NCBI GenBank assembly: GCA_900239685.1
Contig: OENT01000039.1
Span: forward strand, 124,001 to 188,000
Direction of reading: 5' to 3'
Source: Rotaria macrura
Lineage: Eukaryota; Rotifera; Eurotatoria; Philodinida; Philodinidae
DNA length: 64,000 nucleotides
The notes under the pieces were generated by a model. That model did not search any database. It saw only the letters and a program-made list of their open reading frames with translations, and was not told the origin of the DNA. Numbering within the stretch: position 1 is the first letter of the stretch; every line of letters starts with the position of its first letter. Below, piece after piece: positions 36,224-50,197 of this stretch. The position numbers and the translations under genes were made by a program.

Positions 36224-39120
36224 CTCTCTCTTGTATTTTATATTTCATAATTTTGATCTCTTCTTTTTTTGTATGTAAATTTTTCAGGCAATATTAAAAT
36301 TTAGGCAAATCTAAGATTTGTCTGAATTCCAATTTTGCCTAGAACTTATATATACATAACAAAACATTTTTTCTTCTTTTTGCGATTAAATAAAAGTAGT
36401 TGAAAATATATAGAGAAATTATCGTTTATTATTTAATGATACAAGAAATAAACTAGTTCTTATTTGTTTTGTTCGTATTGAATTATTCACTGCGCATTTC
36501 ATTATCGTTTCATGAAACGATATGTTCATTCGATTGATAGTAAAAGAAACATTAGAAGTCATGGTATTGTATACTTGTATTGATCTTTTTATTGAAGTTT
36601 GATAGTAGAAAAAAATTCTTTACTTTCAGTTTCTACAAAGTAATTAGTTTCAAATGTATAAAGGTTATTTTAAACTATCTGTGAAGATGTGTTCAGATCG
36701 ATATTTTACATGAGAAATTTTTATTTATCTATAAATGATATACGCAGTGGAAAATGTGAGTTTGAGAAATAAAGTTCTTTATACATATCAATCAATTCTC
36801 TTAATTGACTTCAACACTTTTATCAAGTATTCATTATATTGCATATTATCAGTATACTTTTTTTTATTCAAACTTTGAGAATTTTATAGAAAAGAAATGG
36901 TCCTCTGACAATAATATCAATATGTTTGATCGAGGTAGCATGAATTTTTAATCAATTCCTTACCAAGTACATTTTAAAATTACTGAAACAAAGTGTGATT
37001 AATTACTTTTAAATAGTATGAATCCATTAAATCAAACAACAGCAGATACATGTCGATCAGTAATTATTTATGCAGATTGATCAAGAACCAGTAAAAGTAT
37101 CATGAAAAATGTTCAGATCCATTAATTGATAGAAAAAAAACCAACTACTTTGACTTTATCACTATATAATACGAGTTCTTCTTTTGAGTAAATGCTTTCG
37201 AGTTACTATCTTGAATCATAACATCAATACATTATTGCTTACGGACAATGTCGTTGACCTTCGTAGATATCTATCTAACGACATGTGTCTTCCATTGCTC
37301 CATGAAATAGAAAAATACTAATGCATTCTTTGTTATAAGTCAACAATCTCTTGTCAGATGTCATTGATCAACTATTTTTAGCGAATCATGTACCAATTTT
37401 TAAAATAAAATTTTACTTAAAGTCAATAATCTGTGACTCGACAACATTTTACTAAGAATATTAAAGAATTCGACATAAGACCTTCGTAAAGGATTATAGA
37501 ATTTAGTGAATCAAAATCGAAGCATCAATCATCATTCGAGAAGATTATTTTGTCGTTTCTCAATTGAGTATGACTTTGTTCATGACCGTTCAAGAAGAAT
37601 CTTTCGGTGAAAATTCGAATGTTACATAATTTGACTTCGAAGTCAAAACTACGGTAGCAACTGGTGCCACTATTGATGATACATTCGTCACATGTGTATC
37701 TGTGTAATACAAAGCACCAACAGAATCCACCAAAAGAAAACTGCTATTCCTTTTCAATAAATGTGAATGGAAGTGAAATATACGATACAATGGTAGTCAA
37801 TAGCGCAAGAGACGACATAACTACGAAAGAAGAGAAAGAACGAACATTATTCTTAGGTATGCCAATTTTTTTTGTTATTTCTTGTTGTTGTCCAAACGGT
37901 TTGCGATAAATAAAAGTTAGTATCACACCTACAGCGAAATCAATACGTTTTCTTATTTCTTTAGAGTATTTTTCTCAACTTTACACTTACATATTATGTA
38001 TTTACAAAGGATAAATCAGTAAGTTTGACTTTTAGTAGAGTAAATAACGACATTTCGCTAGTCAAGCATAGGCATATATTTTTGGGTTCATTTACAATAT
38101 AAAAGATGACAACCACAAGAATATTAGCAAACGAAAAATACATCTTTGTTATTAGACGAGAAAAAAATACTATTTTTAGTGAGCAATAAAGAATTATTCG
38201 ATAAAGTCATTCAAAGGTACTTAATAAAATACTTTATCAAAAAATCCTCGATCAATCTGTATGGATAAATGGGTGGTCATATTTCTCTTCTGATAAAAGT
38301 CATCGTCATGTTTGCTCTCATTGATATCTACGTTGGGATGAAGAGGCCATTTTACCCTTTTTTCTTCCTGTGTCAAGCAAACTGAAAAATAATGCATCTG
38401 CACATTCTACAACATTGCCTAGAATTCATGTTTTTTGTATTGGTGATATTTAATAAGATTACAGTGATCGAAAAAGAAATCCAATAGATTAGTAATTCGT
38501 TTTTCTTTTGCCTGTTTCTTGTACAACAATACAACATGAAAGCTAACGATGAAGAATATATGGCTGACGAACGTAGGTGATCAGTGAAGTGTTTCAACTT
38601 TCTGTCCTAATGTTATCAATATTTTCTATCTGCAACGGTTCACCTTTCTCTTTCTTCACGAATAAATCGAACCGTTGTTATTATGAGTCTTGATATCGAC
38701 AATAACATACGAGTCCATGAGTAATTTCTTCGTTTACTACATTGACTATCCACACTGTATAGCCACGTGTCCTTTTTTTTACCAATATATATATGTATAT
38801 ATATGCGTATCTTTATATGTATAGATGCATAAACGAAAGAAAAACAAGGCCAGAATGGGAAAAAAGAGGGAGAAAGAAAAATAAATCATTCTCTATTCAC
38901 AGGTAGCAATTATAATCAAACAACATTCTCATTTAATCTTCCACATCAAATATAGTCAAACACACAATCACACATTGGCATTCTTCAATTTTAAGCACTT
39001 AGAAAAATGTTTACGACTAAAGTTGCACTTAAAAATACTAAATAACGTATCAATCTCTACATAATTCTTAGTATTATTCCTCTATGTATATCTATCAACA
39101 AAATATATGGGCACATATCT
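35953..39120. other. Intergenic between Akirin and the SLC22 gene
   Basis: About 3.2 kb, AT-rich, with an (AT)n microsatellite at 36195-36219 and an AT-alternating stretch near 38787-38810. Minus-strand 38221-38385 has some coding character (KWPLHPNVDINESKHDDD, preceded by an acceptor-like TTTCAG) but matches no family I know, and I found no partner exon. Confidence 0.5.
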
Positions 39121-42100
39121 ATGATGACAATCGACCCTCGCCTTCGTAAACAGTTCTCTGTTAGTTTTTCGCGACCGGATGATCGTCCTATGCGCCGAAA
39201 GCGATCGAGCTTAGCTGATACTGAATGGGAATATGGTTAGTAACAGCATGTAATTTTACATATACATATTTATACATATCTATGTATAATGAACTAAAAC
39301 AAACAGACTAATAAACATTAAATCTATCATGCTTAAAGTTGATAAAAGGAAGAAAGAAATTAGAGTTAAGCACAATATTTCCTGTTTGTTTAAAATATTT
39401 AGAACCTATTCTTACCACAGTTAGTGCAACAGCAGTGGCAATGGCGAAAACATTAGCAAATATGAAAGTACCAAAGAAAAGTTGGGATTCAGATAAAGCA
39501 CTTAAAAGTACTCACACAGGTCTATTTGGTAAACATCAACTACGTGCTTATTTGTTTTTGGCATTGGGCTATGGTATTATTGTAGCCTGGCTAACACAGA
39601 TGCCAGTGTTTGCTTGTAAGAAACTTCTAATTGAAAACATTGTTCGTTTATGTTTGCCGAATTCATTCTCATTTTTAAAACAAACATTTAGTGTTATCGC
39701 CGAAATTCGTCGACTGTACACCGTACTATGTGAATGAATCAAATAAAACGTACAAAACATATGCTGAACTATATCATACATCGACAACAATTCCAAATAA
39801 AGATATTCAAGCTCATACTGAACAAACAAGAGTTGTATTACAACCACAATATAACTATAGCAAAGAATATGGACGCAGTGTATTGACTGATGTAAGCACA
39901 AAACTTTTCTATTGCTAAACAAAATAATATAAGAAGGAAAATTCTTCAAAATAGATGCAAGATATGACGGTAATAATAAGTGCTGAAGGGAAAGGAATGA
40001 ATTAACTAATTGTTCGTTTTTATTAGCATTGCCTTCATTAACAAAATCTTTTATTTCGAACATAAGTTTTATTCTAGTTCAATACTTTATGCAATAAAGT
40101 ATACGTAAAAATACCTAACGTAGCGTATGTGATTGGGTTGGCTTTGGGTGGTATTGTCTTTGGTTATATTGCGGATCACAGTGGAAGAAAAATGATTTTA
40201 CTCGGTACATTATTTTTTGAAATTTTGATGTTTCTTCATTAAATAAGATATTTCTAGGTTCAATGTGGGCAGCATGTCCTTTATCTATATTTCAATTACT
40301 AAGTGATGATTACATTTCATATGTGTTTTTTATATTTTTTATCGGAATGGCTGTTAGTGCTGTGCGTGTTATAACTATACCCTATGTAATGGAAATGGTA
40401 TGGAAGATTCATATTTTCTTTTCTTTTGATTTTGAACACAACTCAAAATATCTATTTAGTTTCCAATTCAAACACGAGCTATGTATATTCTTCTACTAAT
40501 AGGAATAGTTTTTATGTTAGATTTAATAACACCGTGGCTTGCATTGGGAATCAAAAATTGGAAAATTTTACAAGCAGTTATTTCTGCACCATTAGTTTTA
40601 ACCGTTGGTCTTTACTGGTATGTTGATAAAAGAACAGATTCAACAAGATAATTCATAATTATGAGTCAAATAATATTTTTCATCAACCTGTCGAACACTT
40701 TGAAGAAAATGAAACATCTAAAAATTTCAAGTGTCTACAGAGTTTCAATATCGTAGCAAACTGCTTATGAATATTTGAATGTATGCATTCTAAAATTGAT
40801 CAATACAATCTATGTAGAAGCCAACTATGAAGCGAGATGACACTACCTCTTGAGTCACCATAGATACATCTTGTCATTGTGTTATGTGAAGTATAATTTA
40901 ACAAGTACTGTTGCACTATATAGAATAGAACTGTGTATTCGACACAATTGTCATAGACTGTAGTGATATACGGTTATGAAAAACGTTACTGTATTATTAT
41001 CCTCAACATCACTATCACGACAGAAATTGAATCATTTACAATCATAGATCCTGACAAATATTTAAACAGCTACATATCCATGGGACATGAAAGGACATAA
41101 CAGATGTTGGTGATGTACGATCTATGATCGTATATCAGTGACGTATCTCTCTAAAATATGAGCTGCATCCTAATCTAATTTCAGTGAAATTTATTAAAAA
41201 GTTTATGAAACAGTGTATTGTACAATGAATAGAATATAGGAATCTTACTGTGTTGTTCAATAGAAGTTACATCATATTCCATATTTTGATCCACCATAAA
41301 TTGAACTTATAAGAATTTTCGTTTCAGTAGTTCTCTTGGAATCTTCTACTCGACCCTTTTTGATCTATTGTTCTTGAGCACTCCTTATGTGCACAGGATT
41401 TTAAACATGTTACGACTTTTAAAACGAATTATTCACTATGAAAGCATCTGTTCGTTTTTTCAATTGAAATCAGTTGTATCCTATGAAATTTAGGTTTATG
41501 GAGGAATCGATGTTTTGGTATACGTCTCAAAAAGATTATGTGGCAGCTATACTATCGTTAACAAATATAGCTAAATTCAATGGTATAAATTTGCAAGATA
41601 AATTTTGTGAAGCACGTGAATTTCTTCGTGGTAAACGTTCCAAAGGCATACAGTGTGATTTTCAGCCACTACTTCGATTAAGTTTGTTATTTATTACTCG
41701 TGGAAAATATTAATAATTTTTCTAGAGAAAAAACTTGATACATTCATTTAGAGGATATCAAAACTTTGGGCTCAAAATATCCAGATTTTGATATGGTAGA
41801 TTTACAAGCAACAACAAGTAAACAAAATACATCGTTCAAACGTATTTCACAAGTTATATTAGGTCATCATTATTATCCAAAATTATCAAAATTTTATCCA
41901 ACAGATTTTCTACATTCACCTATCATAACCTTATATTTACTTATCATGTGTGGTCTGTGGTATGTATTTATTTATATAGAATACAGAAAGAAATTCATTA
42001 TTCTAATGGATTTTTTCTTAAAGGCTTGTTAGTTCTTTAACAGAATACAGTCTTGATGCTCCGCATTTGACACAACATTTAACGGATAATTTTTTCTTCA

Positions 42101-43464
42101 ATTACTTCTCGTCACATCTTATACAAATCGTTTCATTTTTCATAGCGTCTCCGCTGGTCTATCTGTAATACATTGATACTCGTTGGTGTCTTTTTCTTTT
42201 TGATAATTCAATGAACTTTTACTATTTAGGTTGGGTCGTCGATGGCCAACCTTTTGTTTTTTCCTTGTTGCTGAAGTTTGTCTTCTTGGTTCAGTTGCCA
42301 TTAAATTAGGTAAATCGATTACTCGTTGAATACTCTTTCATAATTTAAAATCAATACTTAGATCATGAACAAGCACGTACTGGAATGCTCGTTGTTTATT
42401 TTACTGGTAAATTTGCAACACGCGCAGCATTTATTGTATTAATTATTTATACATGTGAAATGTTTCCGACCGGTTTACGGTAAAACTATCATAAATGAAA
42501 TTATTTTTAGAAACTTTAGTTTTCTTGTGTTGTAAAGATGTACAGCACTTGGTATATGTTATGCGTTTCGTCTACTTGGTATTGCACTTGCTTCTCCTAA
42601 TGTGGTAAGAAGAAAAATGCTAAGAAATTTGTTTTTTTCTACGATTAAAAATTTGATTATCAGGGTGAACTAAATGATTGGATGCCTCGTCTTATTTATG
42701 GAGTTCTTTCATTAGTACTCGGTTCGATGGCACTTTTATTACCTGAAACAAAAAAAATACCATTACCAAGAACAATGTTTCAAATAGAAAATTTGCCAAC
42801 ACAAATAAGTAAAACTTGTCGTCGTCATCGTTCGGGACTTGTCACGCGTAATGTTCGATCGGATAAAAAACGTGCAGAAGCAATAAATTTTCGTGACGAC
42901 GCTTCAGTTGCATCCGGCATGCGTTTAGGTCGTCCTTATGATATTCAATCAACTATGCATAGTATTTATGAGTTGCAAGATTTCGGACAAGATGATACAG
43001 TACATTCGATACCTATGCGATATTCAATGCGTCGTACGGATTACAATTATCCCACAATTTATCAAGCATATGGTGGCGTTCATGGTGATACATTTCGACA
43101 GCAACAATCAATCGCTGAAGATGTTGAATACAAGGAAGATGTTGATATGGAACCACAACTCAAAATGTTAAAGCAGAGCTTCCGTCCATCGCAGGCAATT
43201 GCTAGTGAAGAAAATTCGACTATATATACAGATGATGTTATTATCTCAAAAATACCAACAGAAAGACAGCCAATCAATCAACTGCCTCCATTTGATTTAC
43301 CATCACCAAATCAAAATGAAGCTTTCTCACGAGATTCAAACAGATCAATCAGGCCATCTGATGTGAATAAAGAGGATAATAACTTAGATGAGAAAATACC
43401 ACCATCACCGAAATACCAACGAACGATGAGTCAAGATGAAAATTATTTTTCTGAACATTGTTAA
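39121..43464 (+). CDS. SLC22-type major facilitator transporter with long C-terminal tail
   Basis: Plasma-membrane carrier of the organic ion transporter (SLC22) branch of the MFS; the substrate cannot be read from sequence. Exons 39121-39235, 39403-39615, 39692-39891, 40078-40204, 40258-40397, 40460-40617, 41494-41699, 41752-41959, 42024-42164, 42230-42309, 42362-42479, 42538-42604 and 42664-43464 total 2574 nt, 857 aa. After TM1 comes a large extracellular loop with Cys and N-glycosylation sites (VNESNKTYK). TM2 leads into the MFS motif GYIADHSGRKM. Later family landmarks are NWKILQAVISAP, LYWFMEESMFW (cf. the PESPRW motif), LLGRRW, CEMFPTGLR and LLLPETKKIPLP. About 230 residues of polar, probably disordered cytoplasmic tail follow, where family members usually end within about 50. 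The donor of exon 7 (GTGGAA) is the weakest splice call. The intron 40618-41493 is the only long one. Confidence 0.87.
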
Positions 43465-46400
43465 AATTTTAACGAACAAATTTTACTTTATCAATATCAA
43501 ACAATTCATACTGACAAAAATTCTTCTTTGTTTTCCTCGTTAAAATGCAATGTGTGATACATTAATAATTTCTCGTATTTTTCTTCTTGTTCGAACACGA
43601 TTTCAAAGTAGGTTTACATGTTTTCGTCGTTGAATATGTTAATATTCAACGTATATGTCACAATTACTTATATCACCATGCTTCTTTCTTATTATTCGTT
43701 TACTACCTTAGACGTGTATAAATATGATTGCCTATGTTTTCTCGATTGTCATTGAAACGTACACAATTTTTGGTTTTGTCATTCAGTTTTTATGCTCTAC
43801 TTCTATCTTTAATAAAATCTTATATTTTTATGCATATTCGAAATGTTTCTTATCAAATGTTGAGTTTGCTGATAGAATTACAATATTTAAGTCATCTGTT
43901 GGATGAAAGAAAATTTTGATAAAATTTCAATAAAAATAAGTATTCATAGTTGAATATAACCACAGTATTATGAAGATGTTAAGTGCATGACATATTCAAA
44001 ATAACTGGACAAATTGATTGTTAGCACATGAAAAGACGACTAACGAAGAGAACTTGCTAGCTTTTCAATTACTCTTCATTTGGAATTTCATGGATTCTAG
44101 AGGTTTTAATAATTTATGAATATGATGCAAACAGTTCGACCTTGATGCGTAACAACATCGAGGTAGTCCACTTTTATGACATTTTATTTTTATATACCAT
44201 GGTTTCACTTCTACCCTTCTCCTCGCAGGAGTACCCGAAAAATTGAAATTTAATTTGAATCGTTCAGTAAAAGTATTCACCAACAACAATAGTTTCGTGT
44301 AAACCTTTCAGACCTTTTGGTCACTTTGCACAAAATATACTTATTGTAAAGGCACGTTTTTCTGGTTTCTTGTTTATAGTTTCATTGTTTGATATTTAAA
44401 TTTCAAAAAGAATACTTTAGAAAAATGCTACAACCAATTTGCTATAAATCATTCTTTTGAAGAGTTAAATTTTTTTTGTAATATCTCAAGTTGAAATCTC
44501 AAACAAAACATTCTTGCAGGTTGTTGCCTTGACATTCTACTAAAACTATATAAGAATATGCCAATAGAATAGAACTACTATGTGGTTGGAATGTTTTTCA
44601 AGATATCCTCATAACTCATTAAAATACACACGATGAACATCATCGAAACTATAAAACACGTAGAGAATTGAAATTAGAACTGATCTTTATAAGCGTTCAT
44701 AATTAAGATTAGAAAATCAACATTCATCTTCATTATAATATATACATGTGCTGAAGAAACGTTCGTTTTGACTCATGATAAACTCTTAAAAACAAATCTT
44801 CGGAGTCAATTTTCAATGTGTCGTCATGTAAATACACGTACAAAAAAGTGATGTACCCATTTTTTTATAATAAATAATTACAGAAGGAGTGAGATTCATT
44901 CTCTACTCTTAAGATTTCCATGTCTCTCAGCAGTTTTTTATTTTTATTGCGCTTTGTAAAGCATCGCCAATCAATGGAAATATATTCACATCAGTACAAT
45001 AGGATAGGTAAGAAGAAAAAAATAACCATAATATTCTTTTTCTTCTATAGCATGCTTCTCATTTGTTATCACTAGAATCAATTATTCAATGTTTTAGAAT
45101 GTAAGAAAACTTGCATGGTTGTTATCTATTCTAGTCATGACAATAGTTGAACATCTATGTGTGAGCCTGAAATAATAGTTGGACATAGTAATTAACTAGA
45201 GTACACTTTAATTGACTTGTGTGGATTTGAATATTAAGAAATCATCTTGATGACAAAGAACTCTTTCCACAGGAAATGTATGTCTAGCATAAGACCTATT
45301 CACGTATTTTTATTAATTGTGTTGCGTAGTTCTTGAGAAAATATTTAATAGTCATTTTTTTTATTGAATTTTCTTGATATCATAGCTAGGATAAAAATAT
45401 TAAACTTACATTTTCGAATAGAATTGCTTGAGAAATATTGCCGAACAAATCAAGAAGAAGTCTTTTTTCACAGTAATTCAACCTGAATAGAAACTATAAA
45501 GTCCCATCATTGATTAATTTTCATTAGTTCAAGAGATGATGCAATTCAAGGTGAAACTTAATTTTTGTGAATAATTATCCTGTTTTAAGAAGTCTCGACA
45601 GCGAATTCGATAATCTGTTACGTGGAAAATAGAGAGAAAGAGACAAACTTAGAAAAGAACTAGAATTGATTAGAGAGTTCAAATACGATTTACAGTAGTT
45701 TTTCTTTTCTTCTTTTCTTTTTTCTCTGAGGGCATTTTCTAATTATCTATCATATACATCATAAAAATAAAGAATAGAAAAAAAATTAGTACTGGGAATG
45801 TTTTATTATTCTTCTCAAAATTCATAGTTTTCCTTGTTACATCCGAAAAATAATTACTATTGTTGTTTATATAATTTATGATAAGAACAGATTTGTTTAT
45901 TTTATTTTTCTTTCACGATGTTCTAACCTTAAGATTAAGAGGTTTTTCTTCGATTAGTCAACTACGAACTTGATACTTTCCTGAGTTTTTTTTGTTGTTC
46001 TTGTAATTTGCTTTTCGTCTACACTAAGAGCTCGATCTTGTTGCTTTCACTGTTTTTTTGCAACCTCTTTGACGGATGAGAAGAACTGCTCACCGCTTCT
46101 TTTGAGGGCACGTACACATTAAGATAAAAGAAAGACAAAGTACTTGTTGTCAATAATATTCAAGAGCAAGAAATCGTCAATAACTCATTGCTTGTATATT
46201 ATCTTGATTTCCAGGCAAAATACATATTTTTCGCCGCATCACACGAAGTACATTAGGAGTATCGAACATTTTCTGGATGGATACTAGGAAGCTGAAGAAT
46301 TATAGAGAAAAAAAATGAAAAGACATGATTAAATAGCTTTTATATGATTTCATTATGTTCTAAGTAAACACTCGGATGAATAAGTCGCTTTATTTCCGCG

Positions 46401-47772
46401 TTTATCACTTAGAAAAGAACATGTAAATCATTTGATTGGTATTACTATGCGAGTAGATGCATATTCTGCAAAAGAATTCTGCAGAGAATCGATAAGATCA
46501 AACAGACTGAAAATTATTAATAATACGCGCATGGCTATTGTTCTAGTGAGGCGTTGCAACAAAGAACATCGTGACTCGTATTGTAATAGCTAGAGTTAGA
46601 AAATAATATTCGACAATGCAAGCAAAACTATTTCAAAATGTAAATGCAATATGAAAAACAAACAATTGTGAGACGGTAACGAAGAACGTGTTCATGTCAT
46701 TTTATTTTCAGCATATTATGTCGATCAGTGAGTATTTGAAATAACCTTTCGTGTTATCAACAGAGATAAAGTGAAAAAAAAAACAAGTTGTTTCGGAGTA
46801 TAGAGATCATATTTAAAAAGTGAAGATTACTCGAGGATAAAAATAAAGAGCTAACGAATCATCTCAGTAGATTTTTCTCAAAGAAGGAAACTCATTCATG
46901 AGATTTTAATTTTGATACTAGCATGTATTTACTTACTTAACTATGTAACGTGTAGATATAGCATTCTACTTAGACATTTCTTAAAAACATCGCTAAGCTT
47001 TTTTTAATACGATGTTTTCGGGAAGAAGTTTTTTTTATTAATGTGAAGTTTTTTCCTGCACATCATAGATTGAAGGAAATTTATATATATAAATCTAAGA
47101 TGTAAAACTTATTTATGCTTGAAATAGTCAAGATTATTTGTCATATTTAAAATGAAATAAAATTAACCGATTAGAACTTAAACGAAAATTAATGAATAGA
47201 TTTAGTTAAAAAAGAAAGAAGTTACTGATTTTTATTGGTATCAAGTTAGATTCTGAAGTGTTACTGTTTCTCTTGTTGAATGTAACCATTGAAATAGAAA
47301 AGAAACCTAGAAAAGATATTCATATGATATTAAAATTGAGAACGAGAAATATCAATGAAGATAAAATTCATTCAATGGCTACTGTGATAATAACCTTTGC
47401 TCTTGATATGGTTATTGCTTAGTAAGGAACTGTCTTGTTTTTTTCCGTCAACTATCAATCGATTTAGATGTCTTGTTGTTTTTTATTTATTCATCGCCTC
47501 ATCATATAATTAGGCGACAGCTGCATTTACCACCTGATACCATTGATCCTTTATCATATATGCAAATGTTGTTTCTAATTGTTTTCTATCCAATAGCACA
47601 CATTACTTATGAGTTCTAGAGTGATGTTATTAATCCAGTTTTTCTCGCTTCGTCTATTTGGTCTCATATCTTCCACTAGAATGATTACTACTCACTACTG
47701 TTCTGACGATAAGTGTCATTAAAAGAAGAAGAGCAACGATCATATTTGAAAAGATTCTAAAGTAAGTAGGTG
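43465..47772. other. Intergenic between the SLC22 and SLC30 genes
   Basis: About 4.3 kb, AT-rich. A perfect 10-bp stem with a 4-nt loop (CGTTGAATAT / ATATTCAACG, 43628-43651) lies 164 bp after the SLC22 stop and may be in its 3' UTR. Open frames near 43724-43919 and 44065-44289 (minus) show no family resemblance. Nothing else was recognised. Confidence 0.5.
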
Positions 47773-50197
47773 ATGGCATGGCATCGTCTACGTTCGTTTA
47801 TTCGAATCGTGCAATCGAAAACTGGTCGAATGATGACTATGCTTATGCTCACTGTTGGCATAGCCATTGCTGAAATCATATATGGAATTCGTTCGCGATC
47901 ACAATTACTTATAGCTGATGGACTTTTTTCATTTGCTGAAGGTATTGCTTTAGTTGGCTCATTAGTTGCATTACGTTACGCGAAAGTTGGACGTTTCAAT
48001 TCGAAAAATACATTCGGGTAAACTTTGTCATTGAGGTTTTGATGATATTTCTACGATAAATTTTAATTTAGTTGGGCTCGATTGGAATTACTTGCTGGAC
48101 TTTTACAAGAAGTTCTTCTATTGTCTTTATCATTTTCGATTATCGTTGATTCAATTAATAAATTAATCAATCCAAGTCATATAGAAGATCCATCTGCTAT
48201 GATTTATTTAGGTATAGCTGGATTTTGTATTGGTTTATTGGGTTTATTTTTGTTTCGTGGTTATCATCATGATCATAATATAGGCGATGAAATCGTGGAA
48301 CAGAAAAAAAATGATTTTCTGCAAAGTGTTTATGACACACTACGAAATGTGCATGTTAATCATGCAAATGTCGAATCATCATTGATTGAAGAAAAACCTA
48401 TTCCAATGCAGCCTACATTAGTGATCAATGAAACATCCCTAAATAAAAATGAACCAAGAAAAGAGCGACCCGAGCCAATTTTACCATCATTAAATGACAC
48501 ATATACGAATGCATTTATGATTGTTGATAAAATTCCACAAGAATGTCTTAATCTCAAAAAACAACAATGGTACAAATCAGATAAAAACTTAAGTAAATCG
48601 AAACGTATTCGGAGTAAAAGTGCAGAATCATCAATGTCCTCAACATTGGTTTTAAACGACGATCGAATTGTACTCGACGATGATTTTCAAGAATCAAGAG
48701 TTTATGCAACACTCCATGCGCTCTGTTTACATTCATTGGTAAATATAAATCGATTAAATAGAAAAAACAATGAACTTCTTGTTTACCTAACTAATAGAAA
48801 CTAATTATAATGATATTTAATATGGCTAAGTTGCTCAAAGTCTCTTGTGCCCTTTTTTGTTCATCCGGGACTGGAGAAAAGTTCTAAAATTTTCGATTTA
48901 AATCCAATGTTAGATACAAGAAAAGCTTCCTTGCTAAGATCGAGTCCAATAAATGAATCATCGAAATTGTTCGTCATTTTTTTCCTATGAATTTGTAGCT
49001 TCGTATTGAGTTCGATTATTACATAAGTATGAGTTTTTAAATTGTTAGAGACTACAAAATTGTTCCCCCGATGGATACAAAGATGAAGTAATAAATAGTG
49101 GCTTTAGATATCGAAAATCAACGAAAACACTCGAATCAAGAAATCATGAAATCAGTTTGTTCCCCCTTGGTGAGACATATAGCTGAAAAACAAGGTCAAC
49201 TTGTTCTATACCATTTTATTTTTCAAACATATATTAACATACAAGGTAGAGAACGATGTTAATAGTTTAGAAGTTTCGAAGTATCGTTGATATGCTTTTA
49301 TCATTCTTACAAAATTCAGGTCTTTATTTTATAGTAACATACATCCATTCATGTTTGGCAAATGTTTCATCTGCTAAAGTTCAAGTCATGAGAATCTATT
49401 TCAATATAAATATACTATTGATTAAAAATTGTCCGTCGAGTCAAGATGGCCTCAATTTTTATAATTTACAAAAACATGATGATTTACATGAAGACATTTT
49501 CCTTTTTTCTTCAAACTAGGCTGTTCTTCTTGAATCATCTATTGTGCTGATATCTGGTTTATTAAATAAATATATCCCAAATAAAAACCCATTGACCAGT
49601 GAACCAATAAATATCTGGTTAAAATATATTGATCCAGGACTAACATTAGTCATGGTTATAATAATAGCAATTAAAGCTATACCTGTTATATGGTCACTAG
49701 GTCATATACTTGTCGAAGCAGTTCCATCAGGTATCAATACACGTCAATTAATTCAAACCATAATGAAAACTATACCAAAAATACGTGCTGTACATAGTGT
49801 ACATGTTTGGAGGTCTTTAATTTATTTTAATGTAATTAACGCAAGCAAAGTGAAAAATCCTTTTCCGTTTTTTAGAGCAACTGCTCGCGATATATTTGCT
49901 ACATTACATGTTGTCTGTGATGAAGATTTATCATTAAGTACATGTCGAGATTTATTTGATCAACGACTACAAAGAATATTTGAAACACATTGTATTCGTC
50001 ATTTTACTTTGCAATTCGAATACATCAAACCCGGTGAAAATATAAATAAATGTGCATATGGTACTCGACGACGTCATCGTGGTCATCAATCGAATTCTGA
50101 AGATAATGATAATCTAGTTCAATCTCAGATTGATTTAGATGTTAATTCACATAAAAAAAATCATTTAATTATTAATTCTTTTGGACAAAGTGTTTGA
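47773..50197 (+). CDS. SLC30/CDF family protein, ZnT1-like, with degenerate metal site
   Basis: Member of the cation diffusion facilitator family, close to ZnT1/ZnT10-type Zn/Mn exporters. Exons 47773-48017, 48072-48738, 49520-49812 and 49876-50197 total 1527 nt, 508 aa. Hallmarks are KNTFGWARLELLAGLLQEV (cf. NTFGW in ZnT1), the following four helices, LFLFRGYHHDHN, the C-terminal HSVHVWRATARDIFATLHVV and a cysteine-bearing cytoplasmic domain. The central loop (about residues 155-280) is long and poor in histidine, unlike the His-rich loop of ZnT1. In an ungapped alignment to ZnT1, the TM2 ligands H..D read F..E (DGLFSFAEG) and the TM5 pair reads H..V (LHSLAVLLE), so only one of four canonical ligands remains. 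I start at ATG 47773; the GTG codon before it is not needed. Intron 2 is 781 nt, the others 54-63 nt. Confidence 0.87.

Noticed and set aside
38221..38403. Minus-strand 60-codon frame with coding-like composition
   Set aside because: No homology and no joinable neighbouring exon was found; kept only as a note in the intergenic entry.
39569..40063. 164-codon minus-strand frame opposite the SLC22 exons
   Set aside because: It is antisense to exons 2 and 3 of a well-supported transporter gene and has no family resemblance.
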